Positions 35,075 through 44,115 of a DNA stretch of 64,000 nt are shown here, one piece after another. A program made the position numbers and the translations under genes. How positions within the stretch are numbered: position 1 is the first letter of the stretch; each line of letters starts with the position of its first letter. Under the pieces are notes generated by a model, which was not told where the DNA came from, did not search any database, and saw nothing but the letters and a program-made list of their open reading frames with translations. The stretch lies in contig JACKCM010000003.1 of the NCBI GenBank assembly GCA_020634035.1, positions 310,001 to 374,000 of the forward strand. The letters are read 5' to 3'. The stretch comes from Candidatus Obscuribacterales bacterium (GTDB lineage Bacteria > Cyanobacteriota > Vampirovibrionia > Obscuribacterales > Obscuribacteraceae).

Positions 35075-36121
35075 TCAATTAGGTTTGTTCTCAAAGTGTT
35101 GAAAGGATTTCTGCCCATCCAGCTCTACCAATCGGTTGTCATCAAGCCGGATTTGAGCGGCAGAATTGGATAGATTCAACTCAGTCTCCTTTGTGATCGA
35201 ATTCACAAAGCCGAGCACATGGAAAGGGTTTAACTTTCCATAGCTCTCAAGAACCGCGAAGGAATTTCTGTCGATACAACCCACCAGCTCATAATCCTCT
35301 CCACCGTAGAGTGCCCAGTCTAAAGGATCGAACCCAGCAAGGCCAGCAATCTCGATGCATTCTTGATGAACTGGTACCTTTTCAGCCTCGAGTTCTATCG
35401 AAACACCGGAAGCCATTGCCAGCTGAATAACCGCATCAGCCAGCCCGTCACTGGCATCCATCAGAGCCCCTCGGCCGCCACAGGCTCTCAAAAGGGCCCA
35501 GGCCTCACAGAGCCTGGGCACAGGACGACAATGCCGTTCAATAACATAGGTATGCCGGCCACCACTTTCACCCTGCTCCAGCAAGTGAAGACCGGCGGCA
35601 CTGGCGCCGAAATCTCCGGTACAGACAAGCAGGTCGCCTGGCCGGGCACCACTGCGGAGCAGCACGCCTTGCTCATGGACCTCTCCTAACGCGGTAATTG
35701 AAATAGATAAAACCGGTCCACCGGTCAGATCACCGCCTGCCACCTCCACCCGATAAGAACGGGCACATTCGCTGATGCCCCGGTACAGCTCGGCAAGAGC
35801 CCTTTCGGCAAGAGAAGCCGGTGCCGATATACTGACCAGAATATGTCGAGGTCGTCCAGCCATGGCGGCGATATCGCTGAGATTGACAGCCACGGCTTTC
35901 CAACCGAGATCACGAAATGAGATGGAACCGGTTCGAAAGTGAACGCCATCCACGAGAGTATCGACACTGGCAAGGCTTCCGCCGGGCAATACTGCGCAAT
36001 CATCGCCTATTTTCGTGGAGCCGGTCCAGTCCTTGATCTTGTCGATTAGCTCCTGTTCCTGGTTCTTTTTTAAACTGCTCAAGGGAAATTCTTTTCGCTT
36101 CTTAAGTAACTTTGGTTGCAA
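35075..36121 (-). CDS. thiL: Thiamine-monophosphate kinase
   Basis: A 348-residue ThiL that phosphorylates thiamine monophosphate to the active diphosphate. Key motifs are TKIGDDCAVLPGG, SVDTLVDGVHFR, AVAVNLSDIAAMAGRPR, VAGGDLTGGP, LMDASDGLADAV and GGEDYELV. The start is unusual: there is no ATG, and the frame opens with TTG at 36121 or a later TTG at about 36082, each without a clear ribosome site. It heads the thiL-folD run. An imperfect TATAAT (36127-36132) lies just outside on the other strand for yggT. Confidence 0.95.
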   Translation of the reverse strand: MQPKLLKKRKEFPLSSLKKNQEQELIDKIKDWTGSTKIGDDCAVLPGGSLASVDTLVDGVHFRTGSISFRDLGWKAVAVNLSDIAAMAGRPRHILVSISAPASLAERALAELYRGISECARSYRVEVAGGDLTGGPVLSISITALGEVHEQGVLLRSGARPGDLLVCTGDFGASAAGLHLLEQGESGGRHTYVIERHCRPVPRLCEAWALLRACGGRGALMDASDGLADAVIQLAMASGVSIELEAEKVPVHQECIEIAGLAGFDPLDWALYGGEDYELVGCIDRNSFAVLESYGKLNPFHVLGFVNSITKETELNLSNSAAQIRLDDNRLVELDGQKSFQHFENKPN

Positions 36122-36184
36122 ACAGATATAATGTTACAATCAGCCTCAAATCCGGGTGCCTAATTCCGTTAACAAGGTGACAGC

Positions 36185-36442
36185 ATGAGCCCAATTGCCG
36201 AACTAATAATAAACCTGCTTCAACTATTCAATCTACTACTTTTGATCTGGTGTGTCTGTAGCTGGTTCCCCGCGATCAACTGGGGATCACAACCTTTCAA
36301 GCTGCTTGATGATATAGTCAGACCGGTTATCGCACCGTTTCGAAAAATCATTCCGCCTGTAGGAAACATTGATTTTTCGCCAATCGTTGCAATAATCTGT
36401 ATCCAGTGGATAGGTGGAATTCTAGTCAGAGTTCTTCAATAA
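36185..36442 (+). CDS. YggT family membrane protein (Ycf19-like)
   Basis: An 85-residue membrane protein with two helices and the family motif VRPVIAPFRKIIPPVGNIDFSP between them. YggT/Ycf19 proteins are linked to cell-envelope and division-associated functions and, in cyanobacteria and plastids, to thylakoid biogenesis. AGGTGA lies four bases before the ATG. The gene is divergent from thiL, with TATAAT at 36127-36132 as a possible -10. Confidence 0.88.
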   Translation: MSPIAELIINLLQLFNLLLLIWCVCSWFPAINWGSQPFKLLDDIVRPVIAPFRKIIPPVGNIDFSPIVAIICIQWIGGILVRVLQ

Positions 36443-36493
36443 AAATAGATCGAAAATAAATCGAGCAAATCGAGGAGTTATAGCCAGACCGTG

Positions 36494-38569
36494 ATGTTTA
36501 ACCGACGTAACTCGCTGCCTGTCGGTAGATTACTTTTTTCAATTGCCTTCATCTTTATAGTAATTGCCCTGTTGACGCAGACCCCGGCCGATGCCCGGCG
36601 CAAGAAGAGACAACAGTCGCACCAGGGTGCCGGTCCGCAAGTGATCGCCAACCAACCATGGCCGCCGGCGATAGCGCCGGACTTCATGGAAGTCTTGAAG
36701 CGCGATCGCATTTTGATCGCCAATAAATATGGTCGACTCTCAATAGTCGATTTCAAAAACGCCGGCAAAAAACAGACAGAACCGAAACTACTCTCGGAAC
36801 TCACCGGTATCGGCAAAAAACTGGTCTCGGTATCCAGCTATAAGAACAACACCTATTGCCTGGTGAACAAGTCCTTGCGCGGAGAGACCGTCGAGACTTT
36901 ATTAGTATCCGTCGACACCCGCCGCATGGAAGAACCGTCGGTGGTATCGTCACAAACCATCGCCGAGATGAGAGAAGGAAGGCTGCTCAAAGCCAGAAAC
37001 AACCTGATTCTGGTCGCAGGGAAATCCAAAAGCAACGAGAATGTCATTCTGGTGATCGACTCTAAAAAGAAACGTGACCAGGGCGATGCTCTGAATATTG
37101 TCTCCACCATAACAACTCAACTGCCGATCACGGACCTGGATTTCGACGGCAGACAGCTGATTGCTCTCGGTTCAAACGGCGAGAAATCTATGGTCAGTTT
37201 CATAAATCTGGCAAGCAAAACTTCGCCTCAATTAGATAAGAACCTCGACTTGACCGGTGACTATCAACTTCTTTCTCGATACAAGAATTTAATTGTGCTG
37301 GGAGGCAGCGATAAAAACGGCAAACCGGAGGCTCGCTCAATCACTCTCAAGCCCGCCCCGGATGTGGTGGCAGGAGTCACCCTCGGTCAGCTCGAGAAGA
37401 TCACCTCTCTGGTGGCAACAGCAAAAGAAGTACTGGTCTCCGGTCAGAGCAAACAGGGTTCGCGTTTGCTCAGCCTGAGCATCGACCAGCACGCCAATCT
37501 CCTTACAGCCACAGAGATAACTCGAAATACCGCCAAACGGAAAGGCACAGAAAATAGCTGCCTGGTCTCCGATGGCTCTACTCTATTTCTGGCATCGGGA
37601 TGGTCCGGCATCGAAACCCTGAAACAAGTAAAAGGGGCCTGGCTGCCTCAGTATCTCTACACAATTCCACGGATGGGGGCCTCGGGAATGGCAAGCTGGG
37701 GTAACTCTGCAGTTCTCTCAGCCGGAGAGTTGATTAAATACGACCTTTCCGACCCGGAAAACCCGCGCATAGAGAGCAAAACTGCTATGACAACCCCGGT
37801 CAAAGAGATGGTCGGTGCCGGCAGTTTCATACTCTGTCTGACCAAAGACGCACTGCTTCTTAAGAAGATGGAGAAAATAGATCAGACAATAGCCGAAGAG
37901 AAGCTAGAAGGAAAAGGTCTGGCTTTCGACAAAGAACAGCACCGCGCTTATGTTATCCAGCCCTATGGCAAACTCACCCGGATTCATCCTTTTAAGGTCT
38001 ATTCCGACAGCCTCGACGCCCAGCCCACGGTAGACGTGCCCGGCAATTACACCCGGATCAAAGTTGTGGACGGCAAGATTCTATTATTCGACCTCAACGA
38101 CATCTGCCTCTGGACCCTGGATGCAGCAGGCGGCAAAGCCCAAAAAACAGGTGAGCGCCATTTCGACAATTACGCGGTGCGCGATGCCTGGTTGCTAGAC
38201 GAGCATATTGTCGCCACCACCGTAGATAAAAGCTCGAAAGGCTTCTTACTTGTTCTCTCGAACCAGGATGAAGGCTTGAATATAGTAGGCAACACCCCGT
38301 TACCCCACGACGGAACCGCGGTATCTGCAAAAGGCAGCTGTGTGGCTACCATCGGTCAGAACGACAAAGGCAAAGCCCTTCTCACCCTGGTAGACATAAA
38401 GAATCCCACCCAGCCACAGCAGAAAGAGTCCCTTCCGGTTATCGAAGCAGCCGCTTCGATCTCGGTCCGCTCCAGGGTGACTCTGGTAGCCGGCAGAGGC
38501 CTGGAAATTCTGGCGGTAGACACCGGCACAAGCGCCGAAAACAACACCGACACAGAGCTAAGCAACTGA
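36494..38569 (+). CDS. Exported propeller-like protein of unknown function
   Basis: A 691-residue exported protein. A signal peptide or anchor is at about 10-33 (LLFSIAFIFIVIALLTQ, then ADA), then a basic stretch, then many short beta-strand repeats with Leu/Val-rich edges and turns such as DLSDPENPRI and VDIKNPTQPQ, which recall LVIVD/beta-propeller repeats of surface proteins. No catalytic motif is visible. Several polar or charged loops suggest a scaffold or binding protein outside the cytoplasm. A GTG one codon upstream is a possible start; the nearest GAGGAG is too far to decide. Confidence 0.65.
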   Translation: MFNRRNSLPVGRLLFSIAFIFIVIALLTQTPADARRKKRQQSHQGAGPQVIANQPWPPAIAPDFMEVLKRDRILIANKYGRLSIVDFKNAGKKQTEPKLLSELTGIGKKLVSVSSYKNNTYCLVNKSLRGETVETLLVSVDTRRMEEPSVVSSQTIAEMREGRLLKARNNLILVAGKSKSNENVILVIDSKKKRDQGDALNIVSTITTQLPITDLDFDGRQLIALGSNGEKSMVSFINLASKTSPQLDKNLDLTGDYQLLSRYKNLIVLGGSDKNGKPEARSITLKPAPDVVAGVTLGQLEKITSLVATAKEVLVSGQSKQGSRLLSLSIDQHANLLTATEITRNTAKRKGTENSCLVSDGSTLFLASGWSGIETLKQVKGAWLPQYLYTIPRMGASGMASWGNSAVLSAGELIKYDLSDPENPRIESKTAMTTPVKEMVGAGSFILCLTKDALLLKKMEKIDQTIAEEKLEGKGLAFDKEQHRAYVIQPYGKLTRIHPFKVYSDSLDAQPTVDVPGNYTRIKVVDGKILLFDLNDICLWTLDAAGGKAQKTGERHFDNYAVRDAWLLDEHIVATTVDKSSKGFLLVLSNQDEGLNIVGNTPLPHDGTAVSAKGSCVATIGQNDKGKALLTLVDIKNPTQPQQKESLPVIEAAASISVRSRVTLVAGRGLEILAVDTGTSAENNTDTELSN

Positions 38570-38689
38570 CCTGGGGAATTTCCTGATTTTTTACCAGGAG
38601 CGTAATCAAGCGCTCTATTTTCGAGCAAAGAGTTCGTCAATAGGGTAGAACTAGAGAAGAGATTTATTGCCGGAGGATGTCAAACTCAT

Positions 38690-39631
38690 ATGAGCTCTGC
38701 CAAGACCGAATCAAGAAAAACATTTCCCCGACTGTCGTCGAGCGCTTTCGAGCATCCCGCAGACCGGGCCGCCCTTGATGCCCTCAAGAAGATCCCGGTG
38801 CTGGACAAACTCTTTGCCCGGTTGATAGAGCTGGGCGCCGAAAGAATCTTCCGCATGCAGTTTCTGGGCAGAGCGGTACATGTAACACCAAAACAATGTC
38901 CGCGCATTTATCAACTGTACAAAGAGGCGATTGAAATACTCGATGTGCAGGAGCCGGATCTGTTTCTCGTCTCTCATCCCCAACCCAACGCTGTCACCAT
39001 AGGGGTCGAGCGCCCCATGATCGTGCTCCATTCCTCCCTGGTGGATCTTCTTACCGAAGACGAATTGAGAGCCGTCCTCGGTCACGAACTGGGCCATGTC
39101 AAAGCCGGTCATGTTCTCTATATGACCATCGCCTATGCGCTCAAGAACTTCTTCGAGCAGCTCTTTGGAATGCGGGGCAGCCTGGCTCAAATAGGCCTGG
39201 TTGTGGCTTTATATGACTGGTCGAGAAAAGCAGAACTGACCGCCGACCGAGCCGAGCTTCTGGTCGCCCAGGATATAGACACTTGCATACGGCTGCATAT
39301 GAAGCTTTCCGGAGGCTCCTGGAGCATCTACGAGCAGATGGATAGCACCGAGTTCCTCAAACAGGCCAACTCTTATGAAGATCTCGATTACAGCACAATC
39401 AACAAGTTCTACAAGATTCTCTGGGAGCTCTGGCACACCCATCCGCTACCGGTTTATCGCGCCCGCGAAATCAAAAACTGGTCCGAAGGCAAGCAATACA
39501 AAGAGATTCTAGAAGGTCGCTATCCGACCACAGATCAGGAGATTGGCTTACGTGAATGTCCGCACTGCGAAACACCGGTGAGCCCGTCATTCTTCTTCTG
39601 TCCGGATTGTGGCGGCAGCATCAGAGTCTAA
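38690..39631 (+). CDS. M48-family metallopeptidase with C-terminal zinc ribbon
   Basis: A 313-residue zinc protease of the M48 (HtpX/Ste24-like) family. The zinc motif is HELGH (132-136), with the third ligand in KAELTADRAELL (Glu182). A weakly hydrophobic stretch near 142-175 may be a membrane segment. The last 25 residues form a zinc ribbon (Cys290, Cys293, Cys304, Cys307; CPHC...CPDC), as in cyanobacterial relatives. The gene's 3' end overlaps the convergent bestrophin gene by 45 bp. Its GGAGG is 13 bases from the ATG, longer than usual. Probable membrane-associated quality-control protease. Confidence 0.85.
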   Translation: MSSAKTESRKTFPRLSSSAFEHPADRAALDALKKIPVLDKLFARLIELGAERIFRMQFLGRAVHVTPKQCPRIYQLYKEAIEILDVQEPDLFLVSHPQPNAVTIGVERPMIVLHSSLVDLLTEDELRAVLGHELGHVKAGHVLYMTIAYALKNFFEQLFGMRGSLAQIGLVVALYDWSRKAELTADRAELLVAQDIDTCIRLHMKLSGGSWSIYEQMDSTEFLKQANSYEDLDYSTINKFYKILWELWHTHPLPVYRAREIKNWSEGKQYKEILEGRYPTTDQEIGLRECPHCETPVSPSFFFCPDCGGSIRV

Positions 39632-40504
39632 AGCACTTTCAAAGGCAGTATCACTGGTGGTGCTGCCAAGAATTTCATCCAGGCTCTTTGCGATGTTTTC
39701 GCAGATTTGATCCAGAGGCAAATTATCGTCGCCTTTTCCGAAAGGCTCTTCGATGCATTCTGCAATCAGCTCCAGACCGACAAGAAAGTATGTGGTTATC
39801 AAATTGACCGGAACAGCCCACAGACCCAGTTCCGGCGTCACCAGCCAGGGATGGAAGATGAGATAAAGCCCTATTCCCTGGCGAAGCACCGCACGATAAG
39901 AGAGCGCGATCGGGGTAGAGCGAATACGCTCGCAGGCACCACAGATGTCCATCAGAGCTTTCATATGGGTATCGAGCTGCATCATCTCGAAGCCGTCGAT
40001 TCTCTCTTTCTGGCGCCAGCTCTTCAAAAGCAAGTAGAGGTCATGGCTTATGAATGCCGGCACATGAACCGGGTCCTCGACTCGATTCTCGAAACCTCTC
40101 AGACTATTCAGTTTCAGGCCGGATCTGAGGTGTTCTTTTAAAGCGATGGCAAAACCGGCCAGACAATCTCTCAAATGTCTGGCTTCTTCGGGATCCGGAT
40201 TGACAAAGGCATTGAATTTCAAAGCCAGATTGCGAGTATCGTTTACAAGCTGCCCCCAGAGCTTTCGCCCTTCCCACCAGCGATCATAGGCTGAGTTAGT
40301 CCGAAGAACCAGAAGCACACCGATAAGCAAACTGACAGCGATACCACCACTTTCATCCAGGGCAGGATGCTGGACGAAACGCTCCCGGGTCGACCAGTGG
40401 ATGAACAGGGTGTACAGGAACATGCCGAAAAGGGCTATGTAGATCTTACGGGCTACAGGTACTTCGTGTATGCGAGTGAATACTTGTAACCAGCCTTTAG
40501 CCAT
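39587..40504 (-). CDS. Bestrophin-like chloride channel family protein
   Basis: A 305-residue membrane protein of the bestrophin/UPF0187 family, which forms pentameric chloride- or cation-conducting channels. The start matches family logic: basic residues, two helices (about 20-37 and 52-68) with LRTNSAYDRWWEGRKLWGQL after the second. Two further helices lie at about 205-245 (LIFHPW, FLVGLELIAE), with the typical CIEEPFGKGDDNLPLDQI. An acidic/Ser/Thr-rich C-terminal tail is encoded in the overlap with the M48 gene. It starts two bases after the coiled-coil/zinc-ribbon gene, so they are co-transcribed. Confidence 0.88.
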   Translation of the reverse strand: MAKGWLQVFTRIHEVPVARKIYIALFGMFLYTLFIHWSTRERFVQHPALDESGGIAVSLLIGVLLVLRTNSAYDRWWEGRKLWGQLVNDTRNLALKFNAFVNPDPEEARHLRDCLAGFAIALKEHLRSGLKLNSLRGFENRVEDPVHVPAFISHDLYLLLKSWRQKERIDGFEMMQLDTHMKALMDICGACERIRSTPIALSYRAVLRQGIGLYLIFHPWLVTPELGLWAVPVNLITTYFLVGLELIAECIEEPFGKGDDNLPLDQICENIAKSLDEILGSTTSDTAFESALDSDAAATIRTEEE

Positions 40505-40506
40505 CT

Positions 40507-41112
40507 TCAGTCTTCTTTACTGGAATCCTCATCATCGTCGGGCTCCGGCTCGACATCAAGCGGGCCGTCACCGGCGGTGCTACGGGATTTAGACTCGGAC
40601 TTAGATTCAGAATCTGTTCTGCTTCCGTTATCAGATTCGCTAGAATCTTTAGAATCTTTTGAATCGTTAGAAGCCTCAGCTTCAGCACCAAGAGAACCAC
40701 CGCAAGCCGGGCAGAACTTCTTCTCTTTACTGGCCGGCGTTCCACAATCGGGACACTTGAATCCTGGCGTAGATTTGTATCCTGCCTTGGCGGCTTCTTT
40801 TTTGGCACGACTGGCGTTGGGATCACGCTGGACGTTGACCGTATCAAGCTCTTCTTTGAGAATATTGATCTGGTCTTCATAACCGACCACTTCGGCGACT
40901 TTCTCTTTAACCGCCTCTTCGGAGATGTCTTTGTCCCGATGGTGTTTGTCCACCACCAGCTCTCCCAGTTCGGCAAGCACCTTGGTCTTCTTGCGCTCCA
41001 ACTCCCTGATCTGGGTATTGATGTTGAAACCCTGAAGCATCTCCTGGGAGCGCTCCTGGACTTTGGATACCTCTTTGCTAATGTTATCTACGACATCGCT
41101 TAAAATACTCAC
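40507..41112 (-). CDS. Coiled-coil and zinc-ribbon protein with acidic Ser/Asp tail
   Basis: A 201-residue soluble protein. A helical coiled coil (about 8-95) is followed by a zinc ribbon (Cys120, Cys123, Cys134, Cys137; CPDCG...CPACGG) and a low-complexity Ser/Asp/Glu tail (about 145-201). The start is GTG at 41112, with AGGAG seven bases upstream. It lies directly before the bestrophin gene. Similar zinc ribbons appear at the end of the neighbouring M48 protease, which may point to a shared partner or recent copying of the domain. Function is unknown. Confidence 0.7.
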   Translation of the reverse strand: MSILSDVVDNISKEVSKVQERSQEMLQGFNINTQIRELERKKTKVLAELGELVVDKHHRDKDISEEAVKEKVAEVVGYEDQINILKEELDTVNVQRDPNASRAKKEAAKAGYKSTPGFKCPDCGTPASKEKKFCPACGGSLGAEAEASNDSKDSKDSSESDNGSRTDSESKSESKSRSTAGDGPLDVEPEPDDDEDSSKED

Positions 41113-41144
41113 AATTGCTCTCCTGGTTCATTGACTGATCCGGC

Positions 41145-42830
41145 TCATGATTTCTCTTGTACCAGAGATTGTTTAGAATCGCCTGAAGATTGTCCCCCAT
41201 CCACATCTTTCTTTTCAAGGGAGGCCACTCTAATGCAGTTTCTACCATCTTGCTTGGCGCGATAGAGCGCTTCGTCGGCTTTCAAGAAGAGGCTGTCGGC
41301 CGTATCCGCATGGAGCGGATAAGCAGCCACACCAAGACTGGCAGAAAGATTGCCCGGACCGTCCACATGGGTCTCGGCAATAAGACGCCGCAATCTCTCA
41401 CCCAGCTGCTCGGCCATGTCTATATCGGTGTTGGGAAGCAGCACACAGAACTCCTCTCCACCATAGCGAGCAGTTATATCGGTTGAACGCGAAGACTGGG
41501 CAAGGACTCTACCAATATTTTTGATAGCCTCGTCGCCTGCCATATGCCCGTAGGTATCGTTGATTTTCTTGAGAAAATCGAGATCGACGACTATCAAAGA
41601 CAGATCCTGGCTATAACGCTTGGCTCGCTCGAACTCTCGCTCCAGCGCTTCATTGAAAGAGCGACGATTGGAGACCCCGGTCAAACCATCGGTCACCGCC
41701 TGCTTCTCGACCTCGCGATGTAGATCGGCGTTTTCTATGGCCACGGCAAGATTATCCGCAAGGCTTCCTATCAAAGCCATATCGTCGATACTCCACTCCC
41801 GCATCTCGGAAAAATCTTCCAGAAACAGCACACCGAGAACCTTTTCCCGCATTATTAAAGGCTGCACTAACCCAGACTTGGTTCCCAGCTTCTGCATGAA
41901 GCCCGGATCGAAGAGGGGATTGTTTTCTTGATCTTGCACACCTTCGACGCTGTAATTCTCGAAATATTGAGCAGACTTCAAAGAGAGCGCCGCCCGGGTA
42001 AACTCTCTGCCGTCTCCATGAAGGAGAAGATCGTTTATATTCGGATTCTGTCCATCGTTATAGTCGTAGAGGTCGACACTATCGTTGTCTCCGGCTCTCA
42101 ATATATGGCAACGGCTGAGGGATAGAGAGGTTCCTATTTTCTCCACAGCGGTCTCCAGCACTTCTTGAATGCGTACCGAGCTTTTGACCAGATGGCTTAT
42201 CCAGTAAACCAGGCGCTCTCGCTCCACCTGCTTGGTGCGCAGCGAATCTCGCATGGTCATGTCATTGATCATGCGCCGGGTCTGCTCTTCGAGATCCGTA
42301 GTTTTGTCCTCGAGTTCGTCATAAGAGCTTCTCAACCGGCGATTTTCGCGGATTAATTCTGTGTACAGCCAGGAGTTTTTGAGAGTCTCACGCACAGGAT
42401 GAAGATCCAGCACTTTCTGGATTTTTTCCGAATCGGCGTCGAAGTCACCGGTCAGCACAAGCACTGCACATCCAGGAAGCTGCACCGAGACAGCTTTTTC
42501 AATGGCAGCGCTCAGAAGGTCTTCATCGATAGGGGCAATACCTTCTTTCTCAGGCTCCAGATCTTCAACCAAGGCAGAGAGAAGAGCCCCCATTTCAGCT
42601 TTACTGGCACCCCAGGAGACAGTGTCGCCGTACTCTTCGAGATCCTCGTCCCAGAGGGCGAAACCGACCGTGTCCGGACCCAGTTCTCGGTGCAGAAGCT
42701 CCGCCACCAGCGCGGTCGCCTCGTCAAGCTCCAACAAGCGACAGAGCTCGTGGCGAGAGTTTGAATTATCGTGCTCGGTTGTCATTGACCGGGTTCGTTT
42801 CGACTGTTGAAAAGGCCTGATATGCCTCAT
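41145..42830 (-). CDS. Diguanylate cyclase with GAF sensor domain
   Basis: About 561 residues. An N-terminal region of unknown fold (about 25-150) and a coiled coil lead into a GAF domain (about 215-369; LVQPLIMREKVLGVLFLE) and an intact GGDEF domain (375-535). Catalytic residues are in place: Asp416 (VVDLDFLKKIND) and GGEEF (457-461). The RSTD inhibitory site (448-451) is in register, so it should make c-di-GMP and be feedback-inhibited. It is the only GGDEF protein of the window that looks active. The start is uncertain: ATG at 42830 or 42785, or TTG at 42869; none has a strong ribosome site. Confidence 0.9.
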   Translation of the reverse strand: MRHIRPFQQSKRTRSMTTEHDNSNSRHELCRLLELDEATALVAELLHRELGPDTVGFALWDEDLEEYGDTVSWGASKAEMGALLSALVEDLEPEKEGIAPIDEDLLSAAIEKAVSVQLPGCAVLVLTGDFDADSEKIQKVLDLHPVRETLKNSWLYTELIRENRRLRSSYDELEDKTTDLEEQTRRMINDMTMRDSLRTKQVERERLVYWISHLVKSSVRIQEVLETAVEKIGTSLSLSRCHILRAGDNDSVDLYDYNDGQNPNINDLLLHGDGREFTRAALSLKSAQYFENYSVEGVQDQENNPLFDPGFMQKLGTKSGLVQPLIMREKVLGVLFLEDFSEMREWSIDDMALIGSLADNLAVAIENADLHREVEKQAVTDGLTGVSNRRSFNEALEREFERAKRYSQDLSLIVVDLDFLKKINDTYGHMAGDEAIKNIGRVLAQSSRSTDITARYGGEEFCVLLPNTDIDMAEQLGERLRRLIAETHVDGPGNLSASLGVAAYPLHADTADSLFLKADEALYRAKQDGRNCIRVASLEKKDVDGGQSSGDSKQSLVQEKS

Positions 42831-42959
42831 ATAACTCAAACTTTCCCGAAAATAAGACAATTTATGCAATTAATTGGCAACCGGGGCGCCAATAACCGAT
42901 AATATATTGCTAGAGAAAGAAGTACAGAGAAAGAAATCAACGCAAAGGATCTCTATATC

Positions 42960-43370
42960 ATGTGGAATCGTGACCTCCAACCGGATTTCCTCGAAAAGCT
43001 AATCAGCGCAGCCTGTTACCTGCCGATGGGATTTTTCATCGGTGTCGGCTATATCCTCTTCAACGGAAAAGGCGCCAATAACAGGTTTTTCCGCTTCAAT
43101 TTCTTCCAGTCGGTGATTCTGCAGATATCGATAACAGTTATCAACATGCTCTCCCAGTCGGTGGTCGGCATATTTATGGCTTTGATGAAACCGATCCTTG
43201 CAATCATGAGCGTCGACGTCAATATGATCGATCAAGCCGTGATGATGACCGTCAACTATTTCGTCCAGGCCATAACCCTGCTTCTGGTCTATGGCTTGAT
43301 CTGGGCAATCCTGGGCAAATATGCCGAGATCCCTTTCATCTCGAACGTGGCGCGCCAGAACCTGCGCTGA
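42960..43370 (+). CDS. Tic20/DUF4870-like small membrane protein
   Basis: A 136-residue integral membrane protein with about three or four helices. The start LISAACYLPMGFFIGVGYILF and the FRFNFFQSVILQI motif resemble small four-helix proteins of the DUF4870/Tic20-like group known in cyanobacteria. That assignment is tentative. AAAGGA lies about ten bases before the ATG. A secreted TPR protein gene follows after three bases, so the two form a unit. Confidence 0.6.
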   Translation: MWNRDLQPDFLEKLISAACYLPMGFFIGVGYILFNGKGANNRFFRFNFFQSVILQISITVINMLSQSVVGIFMALMKPILAIMSVDVNMIDQAVMMTVNYFVQAITLLLVYGLIWAILGKYAEIPFISNVARQNLR

Positions 43371-43373
43371 GTC

Positions 43374-44093
43374 ATGAAAGCCGGAGCATATTTTCGAGCT
43401 ATCCTCCGGTTGAGCCTTACGGTCAGCATGCTCTTCGCAATTTCAGAAAGTGCGAGCAGAATGGCATTCGCCCAGTCGATAATCCCGCCGGCAGATGATG
43501 CCGTGGGCGGTGGCAACCCGCTGCAAGGTCTTGGACGTCCTGATGATCCCGGTCCTTCAAGAGTAGAAGACTATCTCAATTCGCTGAAGAGCTCAATTCT
43601 AGAAAATGGAGACAGCGAATCAAAGCCGCTTGAACTCCCATCAGATCAACAAAGCGGAGAGACAGCCGGTCTCGGCAACACTACAGATAGTGCTTTGCCG
43701 AAAACAGACAATGGGCAAAAGTCGGACGCACTACCATTGATACCAGGCGATGACGACCAACCGGATAACAGATCCGGTTCGAATCTCCTTCCCCCTCCGC
43801 CTCCAACTGAAGCACCAGTCGAAAGAACTGCAGAAAGACCCGATACTCCCCACCGCCGGGCCCTGACCATGATTCAAAAACGCAATTATCCGGAAGCTGT
43901 GGCTCTGCTGAATAGAGAAAAGGAGCTTGCCCCCGCAGACCTGAAATTGAGATATCTTCTGGCTGTTGCCTATGTGCTGCAGGGCAAAGAGAGCCTGGCC
44001 TCGGCCGAGTATAGATACATAATCACCAACTCTACCAACGAAAGGCTGAAAGAGCTGGCTCGGGCAGGACTTGCCAAACTTCATCCCCAGTAA
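43374..44093 (+). CDS. Exported Pro/Asp-rich TPR protein
   Basis: A 239-residue exported protein. A signal peptide (about 1-34, cleavage after AFA) is followed by a Ser/Asp/Pro-rich linker with LLPPPPPTEAP, then two TPR-like helical repeats (about 158-230; ALTMIQKRNYPEAVALLNRE, then LAVAYVLQGKESLASAEYRY). TPRs mediate protein-protein contacts. It starts three bases after a small membrane protein gene. No ribosome site is strong, so coupled translation is likely. Confidence 0.7.
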   Translation: MKAGAYFRAILRLSLTVSMLFAISESASRMAFAQSIIPPADDAVGGGNPLQGLGRPDDPGPSRVEDYLNSLKSSILENGDSESKPLELPSDQQSGETAGLGNTTDSALPKTDNGQKSDALPLIPGDDDQPDNRSGSNLLPPPPPTEAPVERTAERPDTPHRRALTMIQKRNYPEAVALLNREKELAPADLKLRYLLAVAYVLQGKESLASAEYRYIITNSTNERLKELARAGLAKLHPQ

Positions 44094-44115
44094 GCGTTTT
44101 CTAGAATCAGATTCT

